Below, one piece after another: positions 10,701 through 22,625 of a stretch of DNA of 64,000 nt. The first letter of the stretch is position 1, and each line of letters opens with the position of its first letter. Both the position numbers and the translations under genes were made by a program. The stretch comes from Manis javanica (taxonomy: Eukaryota > Chordata > Mammalia > Pholidota > Manidae): positions 2,061,001-2,125,000 of the forward strand of contig NC_133170.1 in the NCBI RefSeq assembly GCF_040802235.1, in the 5' to 3' direction. Below the pieces are notes generated by a model, which was given only the letters and a program-made list of their open reading frames with translations, searched no databases and had not been told where the DNA came from.

Positions 10701-13619
10701 TCATTATCCAGTGTCATGCTGTTAGAATCTCCATTCATTTTTTTAAAAGTAAAGTTTTTATGTGACCTTCTGTTGCAATACTGCAAATGATACCCTTTAC
10801 TGGCTATCACTTATCAAGTATAAAAGCCATACGCGTGTGTACTGGACACTGTCTGGAAGCCCTTCTCTCCTCCTCCAGTGCCTGCACACCCGCTTCTCAG
10901 TGGTAGGAGCTCCGGTCCGGGGCTTCTGCATCACAGTGACCAGTTGAACTGTGTGTGTCCTTGTGAGCTGTCTGTACTCCTTTCAGTTCAGTGCATGGCG
11001 TTCGTGTTGCATTTTTTACATCTAACAGAACAAAGTAAAATTCTATACATACTGCATATATATCACACTTCATAAATTTTATCAAGTAAAATACTGTAAT
11101 CAAAGGTATATTCTGAAGACACTTCAAAGAGCTTATATAGCTCACTGCAGTTGTGCCAAACCAAACATATAAACAAAACCTCCAAAGCGCCACTAACCTT
11201 CACTCAGATGTTCACCCCCAACATGGTCGGTCATGAAGATGTCATGCACTCTGCATGTTGACAGAATGCTAGCAGAAAATGACCAAGGGTGCAAAAGTAT
11301 TTGCTTTTTAAGTTACTAGTGTTCTAAATGTTAATTATATCGGAATGGGCCAGGGTGGGTTGGGTCTTCTCACCTTTGCTATATGGCACGGCCAAAACTT
11401 CATCAGTCAATCTGGCTGTCATACTTAGGTGCAGACCGACGTGAGTGTGGACACTAAGCATCAGACACTACAAGGAGTAGCATTTCCAATTTCTCAAGAA
11501 GCTTTCCAGGCTTTGGAAAAACTGAGTAACAGACAGCTCAACTATGTGCAATTGGTAAGAGATGCATACTGGTTATGATGGAAAGGCTGCTCTTTTTGGT
11601 GGCTTATGGCTTGTGTAGGGTTTATTTGTAATGGATTTGAAATTTTTTATTTGCTTCCTGATAATTCATTTTTTCTTTTATGCAACAAAAGCAATATATA
11701 TTCACTATGAAAGTCAAACCTGCCTGCATAAGTTTCCCTTTGTCTCCTAGTTTTTCTATTACAAATGTAAAGTTTTTATGGTTTTTTTTTTGTTTTAATG
11801 AATGTATCTTCTTATTGCAGGAAATAGATATAAAAAATGAAGTCATAATTTTGGCCAACACAACAAATACAGAACTGAAAGATTTGCCAAAGCGGATCCC
11901 CAAGGACTCGGCCCGTTACCATTTCTTTCTGTATAAGCACTCCCACGAAGGGGACTATCTGGAGTCCATAGGTAGAGGACCCATTGCGCTTAGCATGTCG
12001 TTCAGTTTGCTGTTGACCTTTCCGCACTCTGTTCTCGTGTACTTCTCATTCAGAAAACACAGTGACATCTTTGTGAGCTTTACTGTTTGCTAATTAATAT
12101 GTGGCTGATTGCATTTTTTGTTATTTTAACTTACAGTTTTTATTTATTCGATGCCTGGGTACACGTGCAGCATAAGGGAGCGGATGCTCTACTCCAGCTG
12201 TAAGAGCCCGCTGCTGGGGATTGTGGAGGGACAGCTGCAAATGGATGTCATCAGAAAGGTACTGACTTACCTAACTCATCTTACTAAGGTGTTTATCTAT
12301 AACTACGTCTTCAAAATTTTTCAGTTTTTGCTATATTTTTTATTGTCTTCTCCATGTAGTTCATGACTTATAAATGAAAGCTTTTTCTTATTCTTAGAAA
12401 TATGTAGGCTCCCCTCTAAGTGCTGTCACGACCCCAGTCTCCCTATAAACCTGTACTCTGATATGTAGCCACAAGCTACATTTAGGCTATTTAAATTTAA
12501 ATTTAAATTAAGTAAAACTTAAAATCCAGTTCCTTAATCACACTAGCCACATTTCAAGTGCTCATTAGCCACATGTGGCTCTAGCTGCCATATTGCCCAG
12601 TGTGGAATTCAGAACTTTTTCCAAATTGCAGAGAGTTCTGTTGGGCAGGACTACTAAGCTACGTGCTTACGGCTGTCTCAAGATTTTCGAGAAGCCACAG
12701 TCTCCGTTTATAACTGAATCATGGAAATCTTTACCATTATTGGGAAGGGACAAAAGGAGCAAAAACATTTGCCTTGTGGGAGCTAAGCCACCAATTTTCT
12801 TATATTTATTTTCTTAAATGCAAGTGAGGCACAGGGAAAGATATGGTTTATTCTTAAGCCCATCACCTCTTAAAACAAGGTCTTTAGAATGAACCCTTCA
12901 AGCTTTTTAAGTTGTTAATCATTTTGTATAGTAGGGGCTAGCTGATTAAGAGGACCAGATCGTAAATATTTAAGGCTTTACCAGGCCACAGGTGGTCTTT
13001 GTTACATATTCTTTGTTTTTACAACCCTTTAAGTACGTAAAGCACTCTTAACTTGCCTCCGAGTGGCCTGTGACCCATAGTTTGCTGGCTCTTCTGCAGT
13101 GACCTAGGGGATGAAGGGGCCTCGAGTGATGTTTCCTGACTACATAGTGTGCAAAGCAGAATGCCGACAATACAGTGGTGGCTTTTACTGTGGAACATGG
13201 GTTAAACTGGAGGAGAAAGAGGGAACTAAATAGAAAATAAGTATGTGTTCAAACAACTCATTCAGCTCCCCAACTCCAAAGGGGAAAAGTGAAACTACTT
13301 ACCTACGGTCTTCGACAGTCTTGCTGGAACGAGCTTTGTGTTTCTTCCTCAGCATTCACACCCGAACCCTGACCCGTTGCTTGCAGTAGGTTTTGAGCGC
13401 TGTGCTTTTTCATAGCGTGCCACACTGTACTAATTCCATTTCTCGCAGATCGAGATAGACAACGGGGATGAGCTGACTGCCGAGTTCCTTTATGAAGAGG
13501 TGCACCCCAAGCAGCATGCTCATAAGCAGAGTTTTGCAAAACCAAAAGGTCCTGCAGGAAAAAGAGGGATCCGAAGACTAATTCGGGGTCCAGCTGAAAC
13601 TGAAGCCACTGCTGATTAA
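4391..13619 (+). CDS. TWF1: Twinfilin-1, complete spliced coding sequence (nine exons)
   Basis: Twinfilin-1 is a cytoplasmic actin regulator with two ADF/cofilin-homology domains. The family binds ADP-actin monomers, capping protein and PIP2, and acts in actin filament turnover. The nine coding exons join to 1053 nt, encoding 350 aa plus TAA, the usual length of the mammalian protein. All introns are GT-AG and the phases agree. The start ATG sits in gccgccgccatgt, a strong Kozak context, and the protein begins MSHQTGIQ. The first ADF-H domain covers roughly residues 1-139 (it includes [20 protein letters not shown]) and the second about 175-313 (it includes [17 protein letters not shown]). 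The C-terminal tail, about 314-350, carries the basic [17 protein letters not shown] segment, the capping-protein/PIP2-binding region known in the family. Three non-conservative residues near 278-285 look unusual (see findings). Confidence 0.97.
5157..5234 (+). CDS. TWF1: TWF1 coding exon 2
   Basis: The acceptor is ttttttccacag and the donor AATG|GTTAGT. It encodes [20 protein letters not shown] and onward, the N-terminal part of the first ADF-H domain. It is in phase with exons 1 and 3. Confidence 0.96.
7233..7411 (+). CDS. TWF1: TWF1 coding exon 3
   Basis: The acceptor is gttcttcatag and the donor CAT|GTAAGT. It encodes the core of ADF-H domain 1, including [16 protein letters not shown] and [15 protein letters not shown]. 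Confidence 0.97.
8504..8599 (+). CDS. TWF1: TWF1 coding exon 4
   Basis: The acceptor is acaacttactag and the donor AAAG|GTACAAG. It encodes [20 protein letters not shown] and the end of the first ADF-H fold. Confidence 0.97.
9724..9828 (+). CDS. TWF1: TWF1 coding exon 5
   Basis: The acceptor is ctgtgcttacag and the donor GAG|GTAAAT. It encodes the end of domain 1 and the linker, including [20 protein letters not shown]. Confidence 0.97.
11429..11554 (+). CDS. TWF1: TWF1 coding exon 6
   Basis: The acceptor is tcatacttag and the donor TTG|GTAAGA. It encodes the start of ADF-H domain 2, including [17 protein letters not shown]. Confidence 0.97.
11821..11971 (+). CDS. TWF1: TWF1 coding exon 7
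   Basis: The acceptor is ttcttattgcag and the donor ATAG|GTAGAG. It encodes the middle of ADF-H domain 2, including [20 protein letters not shown]. Confidence 0.97.
12137..12258 (+). CDS. TWF1: TWF1 coding exon 8
   Basis: The acceptor is ttaacttacag and the donor AAG|GTACTG. It encodes the C-terminal helix region of ADF-H domain 2. Residues P278, G281 and G285 replace what I recall as R, E and R in other mammals. Confidence 0.96.
12425..12610. repeat. Old interspersed repeat in TWF1 intron 8
   Basis: The segment contains tagccacaagctacatttag, a run of aaatttaaattt words, and caagtgctcattagccacatgtggc. These are hallmark phrases of a common mammalian interspersed element with a palindromic AT core. 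I do not assign the family name with confidence. Confidence 0.45.
13449..13619 (+). CDS. TWF1: TWF1 coding exon 9 and stop
   Basis: The acceptor is atttctcgcag. It encodes [20 protein letters not shown], then the basic tail, and ends at TAA (13617-13619). Confidence 0.97.
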   Translation: MEIDNGDELTAEFLYEEVHPKQHAHKQSFAKPKGPAGKRGIRRLIRGPAETEATAD

Positions 13620-15510
13620 GAGCTGCGTACTATGACACTAGTTTTTTTAAAGTCCAGCTTTTAGTACAGGAGAACTGAAATCATTCCATGTTGATATATA
13701 GTAGAGTAAAAATTGTACTTTTTGAAAAACAGCACTTTTCACTTCTGAGTGTTTTTAAAACTAATGTTATAGAAGACTCGTGATCTCTATTTTTGAGTTA
13801 AAGCTACAAAAGGTTTCGACATAGTGATGTTCATGTTGTCGCACTGTTTTCATAGAGTGATGATTCCACAATTTCACATGATTCTTTAGATTTTATACAG
13901 TTGGGCCGATTCCAGAAACTCTAATGTCTCAAAGTAAGATACACTTCTTATTACTCTTAGTGACACAGCATATTTTTTTTCTGTAAAGGAGAGAGAGATA
14001 CCTTAAAATATTCATACTACTTAATAAATCTGTTAAGGACCAGGTTAGATTATGTTCTAAGCTGAAAACTTAGCGTGCCTGGGAGGAGGTGAGAGCTTGC
14101 TAACTGAGGAGCAGTGCCAGACTGTGGGCTCGTCTGTAGCTTCCAGAAACCCTGCTTTTATTGCAGCTGTGTTTTCTGTTCGACTTTTTGGTTTTCTAAA
14201 TGGCATTAATATTTCAGAAGATTAACTCACTCTGAAATTTAAGGGTACCAGGTATTTTCTCTACTGCAGGATTTCTGATGACATTGAAAGGCAGTGTTTA
14301 CTTTACTACATTCTCTTCCTAGTGCTTTAAAACATTTCCATTTCAAAAGTAGTTATTTCATTATGAGTAGTGTGGGGCTAAATATTTATGTTCAGATTGA
14401 ATATTAAGTTAATATTCAAAAGCAAAACTAAAGAATGTTGAAAAGGTTTTAAGTAACAAGATTGTTTTCTCTCCAAAATCATGTATTTATAGGCCGATTG
14501 TGTTCCTCATAAATACTCAGATTTGAGAAGACTTTGAACGTCTTGGTACTTAATCAACGTAGTACAGATTAAACCATCGGTATCTTTTTCAAAACACTTT
14601 TAGCTGGATTCTAAAGGCTTGCATTTTCAGTGACAACCTACAGAAGTTTTGGACCTCATTTTTCTTGGATACTTGAACTAGAGGGAGCTGAGCGCGTCAT
14701 CGTGTTAAATCTGTTAACCTGCTGCAGGAGCCGTGGTGATGAGTTTTCTAAATGAACTGTAGGAATCCAGGATTTAGAATTTCTTGATCTAAACTTTATG
14801 CTGCATAAAACAAATATGAGAAATGCACATTTCCTAGTATGAAATACGAAATGCTCATTTTTACACCTTACTAGCTAAGGTAAAATATGCACCTTTCAGA
14901 AATTCAATGTGTGTTCAAATAAAGCATATTAGTATAATTATGGGTTAATGGGTTTTTTCTAGAATTAAGAGTATTTGTGTGAGGTTTTGCTTGTTTATAA
15001 ATAATCAGACTGTAATACTTAAACATGCAAAATAATTGACAATGTTGCACTTGTTTACTGAAGATAGACTTTAAGTTGTTCCTAGGTGCACATGTAGGCA
15101 CACGTTACCACATTGAGATCCCTGGGCTGCACTGCAGGCCATAGCCGAAGCTGTTACTTTCAGTCAAAATTAATGTTAACCTGAGGGTATAAAATAATTT
15201 CACAGTGAATGTTTTTCTCTACCATCAATGTGCAATTATACTTAAATTCTACACTACATGAAAGTAAATGAACATTCCAGAATATAGATGGGATGATAGA
15301 GTCTTTATCATTAAATCAACAATTGCTGAACATTGGTGATGCACTTAGTGTAACATTGAGAATGTGTCTTAGGTGGCATTGTAACAGTGGGAGGTGAATG
15401 AAGCATTCCCAATACATTTATATAGCAGTGGAGAAGTACATACCTTCTGTGGACATTTTGTAAGTGCATTTTATATCACAATAAAAATTTTTTCTCTTTA
15501 ATAAATTATG
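13620..15510 (+). other. TWF1: TWF1 3' UTR (end estimated)
   Basis: The AT-rich sequence downstream of the stop is largely free of named repeats. Polyadenylation hexamers AATAAA occur at 14918-14923 and at 15480-15485. The latter is the likely distal site, since mammalian TWF1 has a long 3' UTR. The exact cleavage position is inferred. Confidence 0.65.
15480..15485 (+). terminator. TWF1: Candidate distal poly(A) signal of TWF1
   Basis: AATAAA followed by a T-rich stretch (aatttttt) within 10 bases and by TG/T-rich sequence. An alternative hexamer at 14918-14923 could give a shorter transcript. Confidence 0.5.
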
Positions 15511-16564
15511 TATTAAGTTGGTTTTCTATTATGATTTTTTTTAATGTCTGGATAATTCTGTGAAATGCAATACCTGGTAATAGGTTAGATACCCCACTCA
15601 TACTGTCATATGTTAATCTAAGTCAAAAAGAATTTCAAATAGTTTGAAACCTAGGTAAGTTGTATCTATAGAGCTCTTCGTTTGGGTCAGCACTTTCCAC
15701 TGCTGTGGCCATGGCAGTGCCGGGAGGTCCCCAGTCCTGCTGTGATAGGAGCGCCTGGTGGTGCAACAGGGTGACCGGCAGACGACACTGAGCCCCAGAG
15801 TTGCTCGTCCAACAAACCCTGGGTGTGACCTGTGTATACCTATCAGCTGGGACTGTGTTACAAGTGATGTCTGATAGCCGTTCACAGAATTGTCTAAAAA
15901 GGGCTGATATTTAAAACAGTATTTAAAAAGTTCCTCAAAAGCATTCCTACTCAGAACTAAATATGCCTGAGGTACAGTACTGTAGTTTGGTATATACCTT
16001 TTTGCGCATTTTTTTTGCATATACAGCCATACATTATAAGGATAAAGGATTTTTATTTAAAAAGACTAATTCTGGGGCTTTATATCCAGAGTTTTTTATA
16101 AAGTAGATGGGCTCAGGAATCACTACTCCATAAATGATTCCTGTGTAGCTATGGTACAGTTTGCCTTAAATGATACAAATTGCACGTGGCTTTCCAACCC
16201 TGATCAGTCAATAAACTCCCAAGTATTACTGTGTACTGGTATATGCTGGTTGTGGTTAGTGGTAACATCTCAGAATAAAATTTAGTCCTTGCTATTACCC
16301 CCTAGCCTCTGCATGACTCGGCCCATGACTCCATGTCCCTTGACCAGCATACCCCAGCTCATGGGCACGTCTGGTGGACTGAGCCCATGGCTGCCTCAGG
16401 AGCACGGGAGCTGCTGACCCCACACCGGCTCAGCAGTCCAACACCTGCATGTCCATCCCTCCATGCAGGTCTCTGCTCAAGGGTCATCTGCTTAGGTCTT
16501 CTGACTCCCAATGTGGTTGCGCCCCCTGGCCCTTTCTCCGTTTAATCTTGCTTTATTTTTCCTC
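15511..16564. other. Intergenic sequence between TWF1 and IRAK4, no gene seen
   Basis: The longest open frame (15613-16020, minus strand) has no recognisable domain or splice context. No feature is supported. Confidence 0.35.
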
Positions 16565-16708
16565 CAAACGCTCAGCAATGAGAAGTATTCATGCATATAG
16601 TGTCTCACTGAAATGCAAGCTGCGGGGGGAGGGCCTTGGGTCTATTCACTGCGTCCTCAGCACCTAGGACGGCTCCAGGATGTCGTGCACTGTTGAATGA
16701 ATAAAAGG
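16565..16708 (+). mobile_element. L2-like LINE 3' end
   Basis: The order of words fits the L2 3' tail: aaatgcaagctg, gggccttgggtctattcactg, cctcagcacctagga, then tgttgaatgaataaa. It is diverged, as expected for an ancient L2 copy. Confidence 0.6.
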
Positions 16709-17400
16709 AGATTTGCCTTCTCCAGAGCAGTGGGGAGAGGCGCATATTCCCCCGGTGGGAGGGACAGCACTGAGGCTCTGGCCAGAGAGAGTGTCCAAGC
16801 GGCAGAAGAGCCTCTTGCCCTCTGAAGACCATAATTTCTGCCACAAGAAGCCAGCACTCACTCACCCTGAGCAGCAGGGGTCCCCCAGAGGGGTCCACAA
16901 TTAGCCAACTCAGCTCGGGAAAGACCAAGCCCAGACTGTACTCACCTGCTAGGGCCACTCCGTGGCCACCAGCACTTTCCAGGACCCAGCCAGCCTACTG
17001 TCCTTGCTGCACTCTGGAAACTGGATGGGGGAGGCCAGCCAGGAGCCAGCCCGGCCCCCGTGGCGGTGTCCCCGGAGAGGGGCCCAGGCTTGGAGCCGAA
17101 ACATCTCTTCGGCTGCGTTCTTTTGATCAAAGCAAGTTCCAAGGCCGTCTTGGACCCAAGGACTGGGGAAGCAGATCTTACCTCTTGATGTAAGAGCTAG
17201 AAAAGCATATTGCATCACATAGGCACAGGCATGGGGAAGAGGGGAGAGTTGCAATCTGATACAATGAACATGAGGAAGACGTTCCTTTACCCGTTTGGTG
17301 CATCAATTTCCTCAATAAGGAAAAGAACAGGACCAACCTTAGAGAGTTGTAGCTATTTTCTTCTGTGCTATTTTAATTTCCTTTTCACTTCTCCCATGTT
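16709..17400. other. GC-richer intergenic stretch, no gene seen
   Basis: Several overlapping open frames on both strands reflect the higher GC content. None has splice signals that join to a recognisable protein. No named repeat was recognised. Confidence 0.35.
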
Positions 17401-17990
17401 TTTGTAGTTATTTTCTTAGTGGTGCCCTGGGGATTATAATCAAATCTTCATTTATAAAAGACTGTTTGGTGTAAAACCAATTTAATTTCTATACAGAAAC
17501 TTGATCTTTGTGCCCTGTCCCCTTATTTGTGCCAGTATTGTCATACAAACTACATCTTTGCACACTGTGTGCCCAACAATACACATAATTATTGTTTCAT
17601 GTACTTATCTTTTAAATAAGACAGAAAAAGAGTCACAAACAGAATACGCGTGTAGAATGCATTTGATATTTACCTATGTGGGTATCTGTGTTGGTGCTTT
17701 TTCTTTCTTCCTGTGGAGTTGAATACTCCCTTGCATCCTTGTATTTCAGCTAAAGGATACCCTTGTTTCTCATAGGGCAGGTTTTCTGGTGACACATTCT
17801 CCCAACTTTTGTTCGCCTGTGAATGTCCTATTTTCTCCATTTTTTAAGGATAGTTTTGTTGGAATTAATGGTTGGCATTCTTTTTCTTCCAGCAGTTTGA
17901 AAATATCATCCGATGGCCTCTGGCCTCCATGGCTTCTGATTTTAAAAAATCAGTCATTGCCCAGGTCCCCAGCTACATGTAAAGCTCCCC
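17401..17990 (-). mobile_element. Probable L1-derived fragment, antisense
   Basis: Phrases such as tggtgccctggggattata and cagtttgaaaatatcatccg followed by tggcctctggcctccatgg are ones I associate with the reverse complement of old L1 (L1M-type) sequence. The fragment is decayed and no frame is intact. The assignment is from memory. Confidence 0.45.
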
Positions 17991-18934
17991 TCCAAGGAAC
18001 GCTGACGCTCTGGAGCGTGGCAGAGGGAGGGTGTGAAGACTGCTCGCCCTCCGAGGCCTCCAGAGAGGATCAGTCAGCCCCTGACTACAGGTTTAATTAG
18101 GAGCCCGTCCCTCAGGCCCCAGCCATGATGATTAGATAGGGGCCTCCGTCCCTGCGCCTGTTGCCCGGTGCTGTGCCCGGGGAGTGGTAGCTGTTACAGT
18201 CCTGTGAGACCCAGAAGCATGTGCCCCACTGGCTGCCGGAGACACGCAACGTAGAGGTGTCCCCAGCAGCAGCCCAAAAAATCACAGTGCCAGATGGGCG
18301 TGAGCTCCTTTCAGGGCAACAGCGATCACCACAGTCCCAGGGGGCCAGGAACACAGTTGTCCGGGCCCCTGAGCCCCAGGGCACTGTAGACGGCAGCTGA
18401 GGCACCCCGTCTTTCTATGAAAGAGGCCCCTTTGCTTGTCCTGAACTTCAGCCTGAGGGCAGGGTTCTAGTTTGGCGCATGCTTAGTGGTCTGTGGGGCT
18501 GCTCTCAAGGGATGTAGGTGGTGGGGGCCACCTAGGCCTCTCCCTCCACCTTGATCCAGCTCTGTGGTTTCTCTAAGAAAAGAGCTCATACATGCATGCG
18601 GAGCCCATTTTTGCAACTGCTGCCCAGAGGATCCTGCCAGGCTGCCTGGCCAGCAGGTTCACGCTTGGGTTCTCTGGACTGGGCACACTTGCTTACTTTG
18701 TAAAGCTGCTGCCCGAGGGCCTGGCTTCCAAGTAGCCTGCATCTGGTGCTGAAATCCTCCCCTCAGGGACAGACAAGTCTTGGTACATCCTCAACAACTG
18801 GGAGCTACTGAAAATCTAACGTTCTGCTTAGACAAGCACGGAGGTTTGGGAGATGACAAAGAGCTGAGGCAGAGTCGAATGACAAGGTTCATATCCTACA
18901 CAAGGCCACTCCTTCAAGGCTGGGGGTTCTTGTT
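17991..18934. other. Intergenic, possibly L1 5' UTR-derived, no gene seen
   Basis: This GC-rich sequence abuts a plus-strand L1 body that starts near 18935 and could be the decayed 5' part of that element. No gene is supported here. Confidence 0.3.
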
Positions 18935-21335
18935 TCAGCTACTGTACGGAACCTAACAGAGAGTCAAGCAAAATGAACAGACAGAGATATGTTCCAAAGG
19001 AAAGAACACGGTAAACTCTCAGGTATAAAAATGAAATAGAGATAATTAATATACCTAAGAAAGAGTTCAAAGTAATGGTCATTAAGATGCTCATAGAACT
19101 AGATATAAGAATAAATGAACACAGTGTGAACTACAACAAAGAGACGGAAAATATAAGAAAGTACCAAGTAGACGTCATAGAGCTGACTTTAGTTGTTGTT
19201 TACAAACAGAAATAAGCATCAATACAGTAATAATAGGGTATTTTAATACCCACCACTTACATCAGTGGGTAATCATCCAGGCAAAAAATCAACACAGAAA
19301 CATCAGCTTTAAATGACACATGAGACCAGATGAACTTAAGTGATATGTACAGAACATTCCATCCAAAAACAATAGAATACATATTCTTCTCAAATGCACA
19401 TGGAACATTTTGCAGGACAGATCATGTATTAGGCCACAAAACAAGTGTTAATAAACTTAAGAAGACTAACATCATATCAAGCATCATTTCTGACCATAAT
19501 GGTATGAAACTAGAAATTAATCACATAAAGAAAAATGGAAAATTCATAAATGTGTGAAGATTAAACAACATACTACTGAACAACCACTGAGTAAAAGAAG
19601 CTCTCAAAAGAGAAATCATAAAATACCTTGAGACAAATGATAATAGGAAATAGAACACTAAAATTTTGGGATGCAGGAAAAGCAGTTTTTAGAGGGAGGT
19701 TCATAGCAATAAATGCTTACCTCAAGAAACAAGAAGAGTCTCAAATACAAAACCTAACCTTACACCTCGAGGAACCAGAAAAAGAACAAATGAAGACCAA
19801 AGGCAGTAGAAGAAAGGAAACAACAAAAATTAGAGCAGAAATAAATGTAATAGATCTTACAGAGAAACAGAGAAGACCAATGAAACTAAGGGTTGGTTCT
19901 TCAAAAAGAGAAACAAATTTGACATAGGCTCACTAAGAAAAAGAGAGGACTCAATACCCCAAATGAAAGAGGAGATGTTACAATTGATACCCCAGAAATG
20001 CAAAGGCTTATAGGAGACTACTACAAACATTTATATGCCAACAAATTGAACAACCTAGAAGAAATGAATTAATTCTTAGAGACATGAGGCCTACTAAGAC
20101 TGAATCAGAATGAAGTAGAACATCTGAATAGATTACTAGTAAGAAAATAGGATTAGTGATCAAAAACCTCCCAACAAACTAAAATCTAATACCAGACAGC
20201 TTCACTGGTGAATTCTACCAAGCATTCAAAAAAGAACTAACACTAATTCTTAAACTCTTTCAAAAAATAGAAGAGGAGGAAACTCTTCCAAATTCAGTTT
20301 CTGAGAAGAGCAGCATTACCCTGATAGCAAAACCAGACAAGGACACAAGAAAAGGAAATTACAGGCCAATATTCCAAATAAATACAGATGCAAAAATCCT
20401 CAACAAAATATTAGCAAATCAAATGCAGCAATACATTAAAAGGATCATCCATCACAGCCAAGAGGGATTTATTCCAGGGATGCAAGGAGAGTACAACACC
20501 CACAAATTAATGTGATACATATATTAACAAAATGAAGGATAAAGATTAGATGATTATGTCAGTAGATGCAGAAAAAACATTTGACAAAATTCAACATCCA
20601 TTTATGATAAAGCTCTCAACAAAATGGGCATGGGTAAATGCACTCAACAGAGGCAATATATGACAAGCCAATAGCTAATACAACACGCCGTGACTTTCCT
20701 CCAAGACCAGGAACAAGCCGTGGATGCCCACCTCACTGCTTTACTCAGCGCAGCATTGGAAGCCTTAGCCAGAGCAATTAGGCAAGAAATATAAATAAAA
20801 GGCATCCAAATTGGAAAGAAAGAAGTAAAACTATCATTATTTGCAGGTAACATGATATTATATATGAAAATTCTAAAGACTCCATCGAATAACTGTTGGA
20901 GTAATAAATAAATTCAGTAAAGTTACAGAATACAAAATCAATACATAAAAATCTGTTGCTGCTATACACTAATTACTAGCAAAGAGAAGTAAAGAAAATA
21001 ATCCTATTTACAACTGCACCAAAAAGACTAAAATACTAGGAATAAATTAACCAAGGAAGTGAAAAACCTTTATGTTGAAAAGTATAAGACATTAATGAGA
21101 TAAATTAAAGAAGTCACAAGTAAATGGATAGTCCATGTTCATGGATTAGAAGAATCAATATTGTTAAAATGTCCATACTTCCCAAAGCAATCTACAGACT
21201 TAATGAAATCCCTATCAAAATCCCAATGGCATTTTTTCAAAGAAACAGAAAGAATCCTAAAATTTGTGGGGAACCACAAATTCCTCTGAATAGCCAAAGA
21301 AATCTTGAGAAAGTGGAATGCTCATTCAGACCCTA
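18935..21335 (+). mobile_element. Decayed L1 (LINE-1) body, mostly ORF2
   Basis: ORF2-like wording runs through the stretch in the right order: aacattccatccaaaaacaa, acatggaacattttgcagga, cctcaagaaacaagaagag, gaactaacactaattcttaa, agaagagcagcattaccctg, acaaggacacaagaaaagg, tgcagaaaaaacatttgac and catggattagaagaatcaat. Many stops and frameshifts are present, and the longest open piece is about 99 codons. It encodes endonuclease-to-reverse-transcriptase remnants with no function left. Confidence 0.9.
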
Positions 21336-21899
21336 AGGTGTGGATCTCTGCATCGCAGGACAGCCTGGGATGACCAGTCTGAAGATTTTACTGGCCATCA
21401 ATGTGATTTTACTGGTCATGAAGACACTGCAATAGAACCTGGTATGTAGGTTGCAACAGTCTTTGCCTCTTTGTGAATTATCTTCTAAAAGGCAAATCCA
21501 AGCAAGAAATCAAAAAGAGAAGGCCGCTAGGTAAGTACTGAGTTAATGTAAGGCAAGCTCATTAAACGGCCTCAACGATTATCTTCAGCAAATTATCTGG
21601 ATGCATAAATAACCAGTAAGGAAAATATCTGACATAACCTGGGACAAAATATGTACCTCCTTATCCAGAGGTAGTAGAAACTTTGTGACAAAGTCTTATT
21701 CTCGGCTGACCCAAAGGCCTCAGGTAACACAGCCTAACACACAAAGGTTCTGTTTACGTTCTTAACACTTGCTTTTTTTCTAAGTTATACTACATGTCAA
21801 TCATTCCTGAGACTATACACTTGATACCCTTTAAAAATGTTTTGAGTTTGGGTGTCGTCAAAGCCTCCTGGCCAAGGGAATCTTTCTCTCACAGTACAT
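21336..21899. other. Intergenic sequence, no gene seen
   Basis: AT-rich, without recognisable coding or repeat content. Confidence 0.3.
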
Positions 21900-22115
21900 A
21901 ATTTAAATGCTTCTTTAACCTGCCTCACTACTTCATACTGTCTTGCTTATTTGCTTATACATTATCTTTGTCTAAATGGAGACCTTCTCCTGAGAACAAG
22001 CTCCTAGAGAACAAGAAGTTTGCTAATTTGTTCATTACTTTAAGACCACTGCTTTTTTAAGTGCCTGGATCATAAAAAACAATAAACAAAAATATATATT
22101 TGTTGAATTAATTGT
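21900..22115 (+). mobile_element. L2-like LINE 3' end
   Basis: The segment runs cctgcctcactacttcatac, gagaacaagctcctagagaa, aagtgcctggatcataaa and atatttgttgaattaattg, in the order of the L2 3' tail. It is strongly diverged. Confidence 0.5.
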
Positions 22116-22299
22116 TTCAGGTGAGAGAATTTCATAAGATGACTTTTCTTAATTTCATCAGAGGAATAAAATCTTAACATTAATTTCAGAGATTCACTGA
22201 CGTTGCCTCATACTGACTATTTTTGAGACTAGAATTTAAATGATTAAAAAGCCATTCCCATCTGCGTTCTTGTAGCAAAAGTTGGTCAAAGGGTATAAA

Positions 22300-22625
22300 C
22301 TTTCAGTTATGCATAAGCTCTGGGGATCTAATGCATGATTATATAATTGATCATACAATACATATAGCATGATGTAAACATACATCACACACATGATGAT
22401 TATAGTTAACAGTACTATATACTTACAATTTGCTAAGAAAGTAGATCTTAAATGTTCTCACCACACCGTAAACAAAAAAGGTCATCAGGTGAGGTGATGG
22501 GTGTGCTAATTAGCTTGACTGTGATAATTATTTCACAATATGTGTATCAAACCATCACACTGAATACCTTAAGTATATGTAATCTTTATTTGTAAGGTAT
22601 GCCACTAAAGCTGGAAAAAAATGCT
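22300..22625 (+). mobile_element. L1 3' UTR fragment
   Basis: Phrases typical of L1 3' UTRs: tggggatctaatgcatgatt, ttaaatgttctcaccacac, gtgatgggtgtgctaattag and ttgactgtgataattatttc, then an A-rich end. Confidence 0.75.

Noticed and set aside
19330-19927. Two open frames of 75 and 99 codons that look like a gene
   Set aside because: They are remnants of L1 ORF2 inside the decayed element at 18935-21335.
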